A stretch of DNA of 23,113 bases, taken from Sporosarcina sp. Lineage in GTDB: Bacteria > Bacillota > Bacilli > Bacillales_A > Planococcaceae. How positions within the stretch are numbered: the first letter of the stretch is position 1; every line of letters starts with the position of its first letter. Below the pieces are notes generated by a model that did not search any database, was not told where the DNA came from, and worked only from the letters and a program-made list of their open reading frames with translations. The stretch lies in assembly GCA_029263945.1 (NCBI GenBank), contig JARIDM010000107.1, positions 1-23,113 of the forward strand. The letters run 5' to 3'. Made by a program: the position numbers and the translations under genes. Shown piece after piece: positions 1 to 6,509 of this stretch.

Positions 1-326
1 TCAACAAAACAGCGAACAACTTGGCAAATTGCGTCTACTTCACGAATGTGAGATAAGAACTTATTGCCCAGCCCTTCTCCTTTACTTGCACCCTCAACAA
101 TTCCAGCAATATCCGTAAACTCAAATGCTGTTGGGACTGTCTTTTTTGGTGTCACAAGTTCTGTTAACTTATCTAATCTTTCATCTGGTACCTCAACAAT
201 ACCGATATTTGGATCTATTGTGCAAAATGGATAGTTAGCAGCTTCCGCGCCTGCTTTTGTAATTGCGTTAAATAATGTTGACTTTCCAACGTTTGGAAGA
301 CCAACGATTCCAGCTGTTAAAGACAT
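1..326 (-). CDS. ychF: Redox-regulated ribosome-binding ATPase YchF, 5' part only
   Basis: This is the N-terminal 108 codons of an Obg-family P-loop NTPase; the rest lies beyond the left edge. Reading the minus strand from the ATG at 326 gives MSLTAGIVGLPNVGKSTLFN, with the Walker A/G1 motif GLPNVGKS at residues 9-16, then NYPFCTIDPNIG and the G3-like DIAG followed by GLGNKFLSHIREVDA. These are hallmark stretches of the YchF/OLA1 family, which prefers ATP to GTP and binds ribosomes. A GGTAGTGGA ribosome site precedes the start. It stands 94 bp after the DUF951 gene and has its own promoter in that gap. Family assignment is very secure; only the length is unknown because of truncation. Confidence 0.96.
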   Translation of the reverse strand, partial: MSLTAGIVGLPNVGKSTLFNAITKAGAEAANYPFCTIDPNIGIVEVPDERLDKLTELVTPKKTVPTAFEFTDIAGIVEGASKGEGLGNKFLSHIREVDAICQVVRCFV

Positions 327-386
327 CTATTCCACTACCTTTCTATATATACACTTTTTACTTATATATTCACATTCAACTCTTCT

Positions 387-415
387 ATTATAGAGATAAT
401 CGCAACAAATGTCTA
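387..415 (-). promoter_or_regulatory. SigA-type promoter of ychF
   Basis: Read on the minus strand, a -35 box TAGACA (410-415) and a -10 box TATAAT (387-392) are separated by exactly 17 bp. This fits the vegetative sigma consensus with one mismatch in the -35 box. It lies just beyond the DUF951 stop codon and about 60 bp upstream of the ychF start, so ychF can be transcribed independently of the upstream pair. Confidence 0.65.
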
Positions 416-420
416 TCTTC

Positions 421-621
421 CTATTTTTCAGGCGCTTCGACGATTACTTTTTTCATTTTTTTTGTAAATTCATTACGAGGGATCATGACACTATGCCCAC
501 AACCTTCGCACTTAATACGAATATCTGCCCCCATGCGAATAATTTTCCAAGCGTTTGTGCCACACGGATGCTGTTTCTTCATTTCAACCACGTCATTTAG
601 CTTAAACTCTTTTGGATTCAT
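421..621 (-). CDS. DUF951 family small protein (YyzM-like)
   Basis: This small 66-residue soluble protein has no membrane segment. It begins MNPKEFKLNDVVEMKKQHPC and contains the conserved pattern HPCG (residues 18-21), then W25 and the pair CEGC (38-41). The three cysteines and His could form a small metal or nucleic-acid binding fold, but that is inference. The DUF951 family is found in this position, next to ychF, across many Bacillota; its role is not known. The start overlaps the end of the mechanosensitive-channel gene by 20 bp, and a good AAGGGG ribosome site sits 9 bp upstream inside that gene, so the two are probably co-translated. Confidence in the gene is high, in function low. Confidence 0.88.
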   Translation of the reverse strand: MNPKEFKLNDVVEMKKQHPCGTNAWKIIRMGADIRIKCEGCGHSVMIPRNEFTKKMKKVIVEAPEK

Positions 622-1486
622 CCTCTTCTTCCCCTTCTTTTCGTTGATAGGTAATCATTTTAGGATAAGGTATTTCAATACCATGTGAATCTAAGAATAG
701 TTTTAAATCCTTTCTAAACTTTCTTCCAAAAGCCCATTGCATCACAGGTTGTGTTTCTGCAGTTACTCTAAAGACAATCTCAGAGCCGGATAAGTCTTCT
801 ACCCCGATTAACGTTGGTGGTGAGACTAATTCATCGTATTTACTTGTCAATCCTCCAATAAACTCTTCGATTAAACTTTCGGCCCGTTGTATATCTGTTT
901 CGTAAGCAATGCGAATATCCATTACCGCTAAAGAGTTACTAATCGAGTAGTTCACTACTTCATTTATATTTCCATTTGGAATAATGTGAATTTCTCCACC
1001 ATACGCACTAATTTTTGTTGTACGTAATCCAATCTCTTCAACTGTACCAAGGGCTTCGCCAATTTGTACATAGTCACCTACGGAAAACTGGTCTTCAAAT
1101 ATAATGAAAAAGCCAGAAATGACATCTTTCACTAAACTTTGGGCACCAAAACCTACTGCAAGTCCAAGTACCCCAGCACTTGCTAGCAATCCACTAATGT
1201 CCATAAAGTCTGAAAGGATTGCGAGGATTGCTGAAAAGTATACGATATAAGAAAGCATATTTTCCAATAACCTTAATAACGTTTTTTCACGTCTTTCTGA
1301 CGGTCTTAACTTAGTTTTCAACTGAAAAGTAAACATCCGCCCAATAATTACTTTACCAATTCTCACCACAATCATTGCGAGAAATATAACAAACAATATC
1401 TTAAATACTTGCTGTGCAATCCCTATCCAAGTGGCTTCATTAAAAAACAATCTTAATAAATTTCCTATTTCTTTTTTTAAATCCAT
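602..1486 (-). CDS. Small-conductance mechanosensitive channel, MscS family
   Basis: This 294-residue membrane protein is probably a homo-heptameric tension-gated channel that releases solutes on osmotic downshock. Hydrophobic segments lie at about 20-45, 75-95 and 98-127. The last is the glycine/alanine-rich pore helix (GLLASAGVLGLAVGFGAQ) followed by the signature SLVKDVISGFFIIFEDQFSV. The beta domain (VGDYVQIG...GTVEEIGLRTT) and the C-terminal alpha/beta cage follow, ending in an acidic/basic tail. The ATG at 1486 was chosen over an upstream in-frame ATG at 1525 because a strong GTAGGAGGA ribosome site lies 6 bp before it. The length matches short MscS proteins such as B. subtilis YkuT. 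It is divergent from yyaC and overlaps the DUF951 start. Confidence 0.93.
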   Translation of the reverse strand: MDLKKEIGNLLRLFFNEATWIGIAQQVFKILFVIFLAMIVVRIGKVIIGRMFTFQLKTKLRPSERREKTLLRLLENMLSYIVYFSAILAILSDFMDISGLLASAGVLGLAVGFGAQSLVKDVISGFFIIFEDQFSVGDYVQIGEALGTVEEIGLRTTKISAYGGEIHIIPNGNINEVVNYSISNSLAVMDIRIAYETDIQRAESLIEEFIGGLTSKYDELVSPPTLIGVEDLSGSEIVFRVTAETQPVMQWAFGRKFRKDLKLFLDSHGIEIPYPKMITYQRKEGEEEDESKRV

Positions 1487-1501
1487 GCAATTCCTCCTAC
1501 C

Positions 1502-1530
1502 GTATAATTCATACACGCTTTGCATATACT
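1502..1530 (+). promoter_or_regulatory. Possible promoter of yyaC (sporulation sigma or SigA)
   Basis: In the 72-bp gap between the divergent mscS-like and yyaC genes there is GTATA at 1502-1506 and TATACT at 1525-1530 (in context GCATATACTA). GTATA resembles the -35 box of SigF/SigG promoters, and the downstream box resembles both a SigA -10 and the SigG/SigE-type CATA-A-T pattern. Spacing is about 18 bp, slightly long. This is a weak motif-based call; the forespore/mother-cell assignment is inferred from the known sporulation link of yyaC. Confidence 0.25.
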
Positions 1531-1558
1531 AACTCTAAAAACAGAACGGAGTTTTCTA

Positions 1559-2167
1559 ATGCGAGCTATCGTTTCAGCAACAGATGTTCATCGTATTCAT
1601 TATAAAGATATCGGTGTAATTTGGAAGTTAAGTACCTTGTTTCTTCAACAGATCCCATTTCACAATAAAAACATTTCCTTCTTTTGTATTGGAACGGATC
1701 GCTCTACTGGAGACTCGCTGGGACCATTAACAGGTGCTTGCTTAGCCGAATATAAAAATTTCCCCTTCCCTATTATTGGTACATTAGAAAATCCATTACA
1801 TGCGCTAAATTTAAAAGAACATATAGAAGAAACCTATGCTAAAAATCCAGATACATTTGTTATAGCAATAGATGCTTGCTTAGGAAAAGGTAGCTCGATT
1901 GGACAGTTTCTACTTCAGAAAGGACCTTTACATCCAGGTCAAGCAGTTGGAAAAGACTTACCTCCTATTGGAGACATTTCCGTTAAAGCTGTTGTTAACG
2001 TAGGTGGTTTCATGGAGCATAATGTCTTACAAAGTACACGACTTTATCTTTCTTTTGAAATGAGTCGCATACTAGCACGCGCAATACACCTTGCCTATAA
2101 TCGTTTTCAGTCAAAACAGATTAATGATCAAAACAACTACACCTACAACAACTATACCTGGAATTAA
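1559..2167 (+). CDS. yyaC: YyaC/DUF1256 family sporulation protein, GPR-protease-like
   Basis: This 202-residue protein is related in fold to the germination protease GPR, the enzyme that degrades small acid-soluble spore proteins. The diagnostic stretch CIGTDRSTGDSLGPLTG lies at 43-59, followed by DACLGK (105-110) and VNVGGFMEHNVLQSTRLYL (147-165). The family is confined to endospore formers and B. subtilis yyaC is a sporulation gene, so its presence argues that this organism sporulates. Substrate and exact role are unsettled. The ATG at 1559 was chosen because a CGGAG ribosome site lies about 8 bp upstream; an in-frame ATG at 1520 has no good site. The last 18 residues (QINDQNNYTYNNYTWN and two before) are encoded across the end of the convergent DUF554 gene and look unlike the rest of the protein. 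Confidence 0.92.
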   Translation: MRAIVSATDVHRIHYKDIGVIWKLSTLFLQQIPFHNKNISFFCIGTDRSTGDSLGPLTGACLAEYKNFPFPIIGTLENPLHALNLKEHIEETYAKNPDTFVIAIDACLGKGSSIGQFLLQKGPLHPGQAVGKDLPPIGDISVKAVVNVGGFMEHNVLQSTRLYLSFEMSRILARAIHLAYNRFQSKQINDQNNYTYNNYTWN

Positions 2168-2812
2168 ATTCGCAACTCTAATTTTTGTAAGGCCAATTAA
2201 GTTCAACCCAATTGCTAAAATCATTAACCCTCCTGTTGCAGTCATTTCAGCAATGAAAAACTCTAACAACGCTGGCGATACAAATCGACTAATTTGCGTT
2301 GAAAACATTGCAATAATCCCTTGATATAAAAAGACTGGTACAGAAGCAAGCGCAACACCTACTCCAAGTGTTGAACTTAATATAATAGAAGTAAAGCCAT
2401 CTAAAATTCCTTTCATAATAAGGACATCATGATCATTACGAAGCCCACTATCGATTGCGCCTATAATTGCCATCGAACCCACAACAAATATTAAGGTTGC
2501 TGTTACAAACCCTTGCGCAATTCCAGGACTCTTTTGACTTTGCGGCATTTTTTCTTCAATCCAATGGCCTAACCGATTTACTTTCTCATCTAAGTCTAAC
2601 CACTCGCCAATGACTGCACCTAAGACAATGCTAATAATCACAACGACTATTTGAGTTGTCGCAAACGTCATTTGTATCCCAATCACCATCACTGCCAAAC
2701 CAATACCGTACATAACTGTCTCTTTCATTCGTTCCGGAATGTTATGTAAAAACCTACCGATAATTGCACCTACGATAATTAACAATGCGTTTATTGTTGT
2801 CCCAAAAAGCAT
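2111..2812 (-). CDS. DUF554 family membrane protein (YdfK-like)
   Basis: This is a very hydrophobic protein of 233 residues with about six or seven membrane segments, beginning MLFGTTINALLIIVGAIIGR and containing GEWLDLDEKVNRLG and the conserved GSMAIIGAIDSGL and MKGILDGFTS. These match the DUF554 family of putative transporters, whose substrate is unknown. The ATG at 2812 fits the usual N-terminus of the family; two upstream in-frame ATGs (2848, 2905) would add a polar extension not expected for it. An AGGTGG ribosome-like site lies 13 bp upstream, rather far, so the start is less certain than the frame. The gene follows spo0J on the same strand but is separated from it by a strong terminator, and it converges on yyaC with a 57-bp overlap. 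Confidence 0.88.
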   Translation of the reverse strand: MLFGTTINALLIIVGAIIGRFLHNIPERMKETVMYGIGLAVMVIGIQMTFATTQIVVVIISIVLGAVIGEWLDLDEKVNRLGHWIEEKMPQSQKSPGIAQGFVTATLIFVVGSMAIIGAIDSGLRNDHDVLIMKGILDGFTSIILSSTLGVGVALASVPVFLYQGIIAMFSTQISRFVSPALLEFFIAEMTATGGLMILAIGLNLIGLTKIRVANLIPGIVVVGVVVLIINLF

Positions 2813-2910
2813 ATTTTGATCACATCCACCTATTTTAATCAACTTCATAGTAGGGGTTTTATTACAGCAATTCCCCAGAGCAAGGTCATTATGAAACTGA
2901 CTCAAGTAAA

Positions 2911-2955
2911 AATATAAAAATAATACCCATTTTGCATGCGCGCAAAATAGGTATT
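2911..2955 (-). terminator. Rho-independent terminator of soj-spo0J
   Basis: A 14-bp stem with one mismatch (AATACCCATTTTGC at 2922-2935 against GCAAAATAGGTATT at 2942-2955) closes a 6-nt loop. On the minus strand it is followed by a T-rich run (TTATTTTTATATTTTT). It begins 3 bp beyond the spo0J stop codon, so it ends the soj-spo0J transcript. Confidence 0.88.
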
Positions 2956-2958
2956 AAC

Positions 2959-3798
2959 TCATTCATTTAGGAGTTCAAGAATTCTTTCCAAATCCTCATT
3001 AGAGAAAAATTCTATTTCGATTTTCCCTTTATTTTTGGACTTTTTAATTGTTACATTCGTACCAAAATAATCACGTAAACCAGACTCATGCTCTGCTATA
3101 AACAAATCTGTCTTTTCTTTTGGTTTTGTTTCACGTGGAACATCCTCATTTATTCTTTGAACCAATTTCTCTAATTGCCGAACATTTAATCCATCATTCA
3201 ACACACGTTCTGCTATTTTAGGAATTTGTTCTTTGTTACGTAAACCTAACAAGGTACGACCGTGACCCATTGAAAGTTTTCCTTCGGTAATATGTGTCAT
3301 GATTTTTGTTGGAAGTGCTAGAAGCCGAATATGATTGGCAATATGAGATCTACTTTTACCTAATCGAAACGCAAGTTGCTCTTGAGTAAGCTTTAAGTTT
3401 TCAATAAGGTTTTGGTAAGCCTCCGCTTCTTCTATCGGTGTTAAATCTTCCCGCTGCAGATTTTCTAAAATTGCTAACTCCATTGTTTCTTCATCCGTTA
3501 ACTCACGGACAACTGCTGGAATTTCTTCTAAACCAGCCATTATTGTTGCTCTGAATCGCCTTTCCCCTACGACAATCTCATATGAAGTCCCAACTTTTCG
3601 TACAATAATTGGTTGTAAAATACCATGTTCTTTAATTGAATTACTAAGTTCTTCTATTGCAGATTCGTCAAATATCTTTCTTGGTTGGAAGGGATTTGGT
3701 TTTATACTTTTCACATGAATCTTTTCAACCGCTTCTGCTTTTGATAAAGATTCTCCTGGAAATAATGCGTTGATCCCTTTTCCTAGACCTTTAGCCAT
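2959..3798 (-). CDS. spo0J: Chromosome-partitioning CTPase/parS-binding protein ParB (Spo0J)
   Basis: This 279-residue ParB protein loads at parS, uses CTP to clamp and slide on DNA, recruits SMC, and modulates DnaA through Soj. It starts MAKGLGKGINALFPG, the Soj-stimulating N-terminal peptide. The CTP-binding ParB/Srx domain covers about 26-115, with GERRFRA at 78-84 and ENLQRED at 112-118. The helix-turn-helix, including GKSRSHIANHIRLL, lies at about 137-160, and a C-terminal dimerisation domain follows. The ATG at 3798 overlaps the soj stop by 8 bp, indicating translational coupling; a GGAAGTGG ribosome site lies within soj. The gene carries a parS site in codons 219-224, as B. subtilis spo0J does. 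All key motifs are present. Confidence 0.97.
   Translation of the reverse strand: MAKGLGKGINALFPGESLSKAEAVEKIHVKSIKPNPFQPRKIFDESAIEELSNSIKEHGILQPIIVRKVGTSYEIVVGERRFRATIMAGLEEIPAVVRELTDEETMELAILENLQREDLTPIEEAEAYQNLIENLKLTQEQLAFRLGKSRSHIANHIRLLALPTKIMTHITEGKLSMGHGRTLLGLRNKEQIPKIAERVLNDGLNVRQLEKLVQRINEDVPRETKPKEKTDLFIAEHESGLRDYFGTNVTIKKSKNKGKIEIEFFSNEDLERILELLNE
3127..3142. promoter_or_regulatory. parS centromere site inside spo0J
   Basis: TGTTTCACGTGGAACA matches the Bacillus parS consensus TGTTNCACGTGAAACA on the opposite strand at every position (read there as TGTTCCACGTGAAACA). It is embedded in the C-terminal coding part of spo0J, the same arrangement as the 359-degree parS site of B. subtilis. 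It should be a ParB loading site for origin segregation and SMC recruitment. Confidence 0.93.
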
Positions 3799-4552
3799 TG
3801 TGCACCACTTCCTTTGCAAGCTCTAAATAGACCTCTGCTCCACGTGACCTGGCATCATAAACAATGATTGGTTCTCCATGACTTGGAGCTTCGCTCAGTC
3901 TTACGTTTCTTGGAATAATTGTTTTGTACACTTTATCCTGAAAGTATTTCTTTACTTCTTCAATAACTTGAATCCCTAAGTTTGTCCGCGCATCAAACAT
4001 TGTTAGTAACACACCATCGATCTCTAGACTTGAATTTAAGTGTTTTTGAACAAGTCTAATTGTACTTAATAACTGACTTAATCCTTCTAATGCATAATAT
4101 TCACATTGAACAGGGATCAGAATTGAATCAGAGGCTGTTAATGCATTCAATGTTAGTAAACCCAGTGAAGGTGGACAATCGATAATGATATAATCATACT
4201 CATTTCTAACGTTCTGCAGTGCCCGTTTCATTCTAACTTCTCTTGAAATCGTTGAAACAAGTTCAATCTCAGCACCTGCTAGTGAAATCGTCGCGGGAAT
4301 AATATCTAAATTCTCCACTTTTGTCGCTAATATAACCTTATTCACATCAACGTCATCTATTAATATATCATAAATACAACTATGGACATCGCCTTTGTTA
4401 ACACCAACACCACTTGTTGCATTGCCTTGTGGATCTGTATCGATTAGTAATACCTTTTTCCCTATATGTGCGAGACAAGCACTAAGATTTACTGATGTTG
4501 TTGTTTTTCCGACGCCGCCCTTTTGGTTAGCAATCGCTATAACCTTTCCCAC
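3791..4552 (-). CDS. soj: ParA-type ATPase Soj, regulator of DnaA and partner of Spo0J
   Basis: This is a 253-residue Walker-type ParA ATPase. The deviant Walker A motif KGGVGKTT lies at 11-18 with the signature lysine K11, DTDPQGN at 38-44, and the Walker B segment YIIIDCPPS at about 121-129. Monomeric Soj inhibits DnaA and dimeric Soj stimulates it; Spo0J stimulates ATP hydrolysis. I chose the GTG at 4552, which gives MGKVIAIANQKGGVG and the usual length, with an AGGTG ribosome site 6 bp upstream. In-frame ATGs at 4582 and 4591 would add 10-13 residues and lack a good ribosome site. It is coupled to spo0J by an 8-bp overlap. A 10-bp inverted repeat lies in the leader just upstream. Confidence 0.96.
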   Translation of the reverse strand: MGKVIAIANQKGGVGKTTTSVNLSACLAHIGKKVLLIDTDPQGNATSGVGVNKGDVHSCIYDILIDDVDVNKVILATKVENLDIIPATISLAGAEIELVSTISREVRMKRALQNVRNEYDYIIIDCPPSLGLLTLNALTASDSILIPVQCEYYALEGLSQLLSTIRLVQKHLNSSLEIDGVLLTMFDARTNLGIQVIEEVKKYFQDKVYKTIIPRNVRLSEAPSHGEPIIVYDARSRGAEVYLELAKEVVHNG

Positions 4553-4580
4553 GCTTGCACCTGCTCTCCTACTTATCTCC

Positions 4581-4635
4581 ATACACTTCATATGGTTCTT
4601 TTCTTATATTAACAAATTTTTTGTTTGAAGTGTAT
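4581..4635. repeat. 10-bp perfect inverted repeat upstream of soj
   Basis: ATACACTTCA (4581-4590) and TGAAGTGTAT (4626-4635) are exact reverse complements 35 bp apart, flanking the region where the soj promoter should be. Inside lies a smaller nested inverted repeat, AACAAA (4611-4616) with TTTGTT (4620-4625). It could be a paired operator or a leader RNA stem; the sequence alone does not decide. Confidence 0.6.
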
Positions 4636-4642
4636 TATTTAC

Positions 4643-4671
4643 AAAAAACTCTTGCCAACGACGAGCAAGAG
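4643..4671 (-). terminator. Rho-independent terminator of noc
   Basis: A 7-bp perfect stem (CTCTTGC at 4649-4655 with GCAAGAG at 4665-4671) and a 9-nt loop are followed on the minus strand by TTTTTTG. It lies 7 bp beyond the noc stop codon and separates noc from soj. Confidence 0.8.
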
Positions 4672-4678
4672 CTTCTTT

Positions 4679-5560
4679 CTATTTCTTCTTTGGGATTTTA
4701 ACAGTAATTGTATAGAAATCATCTGTGTCTTCTTCTTCGGTTTGTACATCAATCCCACTTTTTGTTACCATATTAAGCGATTGTTTAATCGTATTTAAAG
4801 CAATTCGTACGTCACGACTGACCGACTTCCTTTTCGGACGCGGTGCTTTCTTTACCTTCTGTGAATCACTCTCAGGATTTAACAAATCTTTAATGATTAC
4901 TTCTAGTTGTTTAACATTTAACTGCTTCTCAAGTACTTCTTGAAACACCTTCATTTGTTGTTTAGAATCTTTCAAAGAGATTAATGCACGTGCATGTCTT
5001 TCAGAGATCTCTTTATCCATGATTGCTTTTTGAATTTCTTCGGGTAATCTTAGTAATCTGATTTTATTTGCCACAGTTGATTGGCCTTTTCCTAGTCGTT
5101 GTGCCAATGCTTCTTGTGTTATTTCATGTAACTCTAATAATTGTTCATAGGCATATGCTTCTTCAATTGGCGTTAATTCTTCTCTTTGTAAGTTTTCAAT
5201 TAATGCAATTGAAGCTGTTTCTTTATCGTCAAGCGCTCTAATTATCGCAGGTACTTCTGTCCAACCCAGTGATTTCATTGCTCGATATCTTCGTTCTCCA
5301 GCAATAATTTCATACTGGTCATCATCAAGCGAACGAATTACAATTGGTTGAATCACACCGTGTGTATGGATTGTTCTCGCAAGTTCCTCTATTTTTTCTT
5401 CTGAGAAAACAGTTCGAGGTTGGAACTTATTAGGTGAAATTTTGTCAATGGAAACCTGTTCGATTTGCTCTTGATGAGTACCCTCTCGCTCTGCCTCAAT
5501 CTCTTCAGACCCATCTTCTCTTTCGTCGTTCCCAAAAAAACGTGAAAAAGGACTTTTCAT
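4679..5560 (-). CDS. noc: Nucleoid occlusion protein Noc
   Basis: This 293-residue ParB paralogue prevents Z-ring assembly over the nucleoid. It begins MKSPFSRFFG, an amphipathic membrane-targeting helix that matches the Noc N-terminus and is absent from Spo0J; this is the main reason to call it Noc. The CTP-binding ParB domain follows (FQPRTVFSE about 46-54, AGERRYRA 87-94, ENLQREE 122-128). The helix-turn-helix region ITQEALAQRLGKGQSTVANK spans about 147-166. A basic linker (PRPKRKSVSRD) precedes the C-terminal dimerisation region. The ATG at 5560 was chosen over a GTG four codons upstream because it gives the canonical N-terminus and an AGGTGG site 9 bp away. It lies between soj and rsmG, its standard location, with parS just upstream. 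Confidence 0.95.
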   Translation of the reverse strand: MKSPFSRFFGNDEREDGSEEIEAEREGTHQEQIEQVSIDKISPNKFQPRTVFSEEKIEELARTIHTHGVIQPIVIRSLDDDQYEIIAGERRYRAMKSLGWTEVPAIIRALDDKETASIALIENLQREELTPIEEAYAYEQLLELHEITQEALAQRLGKGQSTVANKIRLLRLPEEIQKAIMDKEISERHARALISLKDSKQQMKVFQEVLEKQLNVKQLEVIIKDLLNPESDSQKVKKAPRPKRKSVSRDVRIALNTIKQSLNMVTKSGIDVQTEEEDTDDFYTITVKIPKKK

Positions 5561-5621
5561 TTTCGGCACCACCTTTTCAAACTACTTCTAGTTTACAGCT
5601 CATTCGATCCCATTACTTTAT

Positions 5622-5637
5622 TGTTCCACGTGAAACA
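5622..5637. promoter_or_regulatory. parS site between noc and rsmG
   Basis: TGTTCCACGTGAAACA is a perfect match to the parS consensus TGTTNCACGTGAAACA. It lies in the 79-bp gap between rsmG and noc, ending 2 bp from the rsmG stop codon. With the site in spo0J it gives two parS sites within 2.5 kb on the left flank of oriC. Confidence 0.95.
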
Positions 5638-5639
5638 AG

Positions 5640-6356
5640 TTAACTAATCGGAGACTTATTTGGAACGCCAGCTTTTCTCGGATACTTTGTCGGCGTGTTT
5701 TTCACTTTAAAAAACACGAAAATGTTTCGTTCACTTTCTTCAATTGGTAATAAAAACGAGTATTCTTTCTTTAATTTAGCACCAAGTATTGACAGTGGTT
5801 TTTTAGCATTGACTAATTCGTCTTCAGCAGCTGCACCTTTCATGGCTACAAACAAACCACCTTTTTTAACTAATGGAACACATAGCTCTGAAAGCACTGA
5901 CAACCGTGCTACTGCACGAGCTGTTACGATGTCAAATTGCTCACGATACGTTTTATTTTGACCAAAGTCCTCCGCACGTGCATGTACAAAGTTTACATTT
6001 TCAAGCTTTAGTTCTGCTGCTAAATGTTCAAGAAAACCAATTCTCTTATTTAATGAATCGACAATTGTAACCTTTAATTCAGGATAACAGATTTTCAAAG
6101 GAATACTTGGAAAACCAGCACCTGCTCCAACATCGCAAATACTTTTATCACCTTTTAAATCAACATAAAAAGCCGCAGATATCGAATCATAGAAGTGCTT
6201 CAAATAGACAGATGGCTCGTCAGTAATCGCCGTTAAGTTCATCTTTTCATTCCACTCAACGAGTAGTTCAAAGTAAGACCGGAATTGACTACGTTGTTGT
6301 TCTGTCAATTCAATACCTTGTTCTTGTAATGCTTTAAGAAACTGTGTTTCGTTCAC
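5640..6356 (-). CDS. rsmG: 16S rRNA (guanine-527-N7)-methyltransferase RsmG
   Basis: This 238-residue SAM-dependent methyltransferase modifies G527 of 16S rRNA; loss in many bacteria gives low-level streptomycin resistance. The sequence shows YFELLVEWNEKMNLTAI at about 28-44, the SAM-binding loop DVGAGAGFPSIPLKI at 75-89, the acidic strand end VTIVDS, and TARAVARLSVL, all RsmG hallmarks. The GTG start at 6356 has a strong AAGGGGG ribosome site 7-8 bp upstream and gives the usual family length. It follows mnmG on the same strand after 153 bp that contain a terminator-like hairpin. Known also as gidB. Confidence 0.96.
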   Translation of the reverse strand: MNETQFLKALQEQGIELTEQQRSQFRSYFELLVEWNEKMNLTAITDEPSVYLKHFYDSISAAFYVDLKGDKSICDVGAGAGFPSIPLKICYPELKVTIVDSLNKRIGFLEHLAAELKLENVNFVHARAEDFGQNKTYREQFDIVTARAVARLSVLSELCVPLVKKGGLFVAMKGAAAEDELVNAKKPLSILGAKLKKEYSFLLPIEESERNIFVFFKVKNTPTKYPRKAGVPNKSPIS

Positions 6357-6374
6357 GTATAATCCCCCTTTTGT

Positions 6375-6405
6375 AAAAAAGTTGGTACGGAATACGTACC
6401 CGCAC
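6375..6405 (-). terminator. Terminator-like hairpin between mnmG and rsmG
   Basis: GGTACG (6384-6389) pairs with CGTACC (6395-6400) around a 5-nt loop, with further outer pairing possible (GTTGGT/ACCAAC). On the minus strand it is followed by AAC and then TTTTTT. It ends only about 10 bp before the rsmG ribosome site, so it may reduce rather than abolish read-through from mnmE-mnmG into rsmG. Confidence 0.55.
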
Positions 6406-6509
6406 CAACTACCCTGAAATTAAAACTGATAAATCATATACTTTATATTGTAAGCTAAACGGACGTATAAATCTGCTTAGTTTAACTATCTTTTAATATT
6501 TAATTAACG

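Noticed and set aside
275..688. A 137-codon plus-strand reading frame rich in Phe, Ile and Ser
   Set aside because: It runs antisense over the ychF start, the ychF promoter, the DUF951 gene and the end of the MscS gene, and its hydrophobic composition is that of a mirror frame. No ribosome site and no family resemblance.
3836..3851. CACGTG-centred parS-like sequence in soj
   Set aside because: About 11 of 16 positions match and the right arm is lost, so ParB binding is unlikely.
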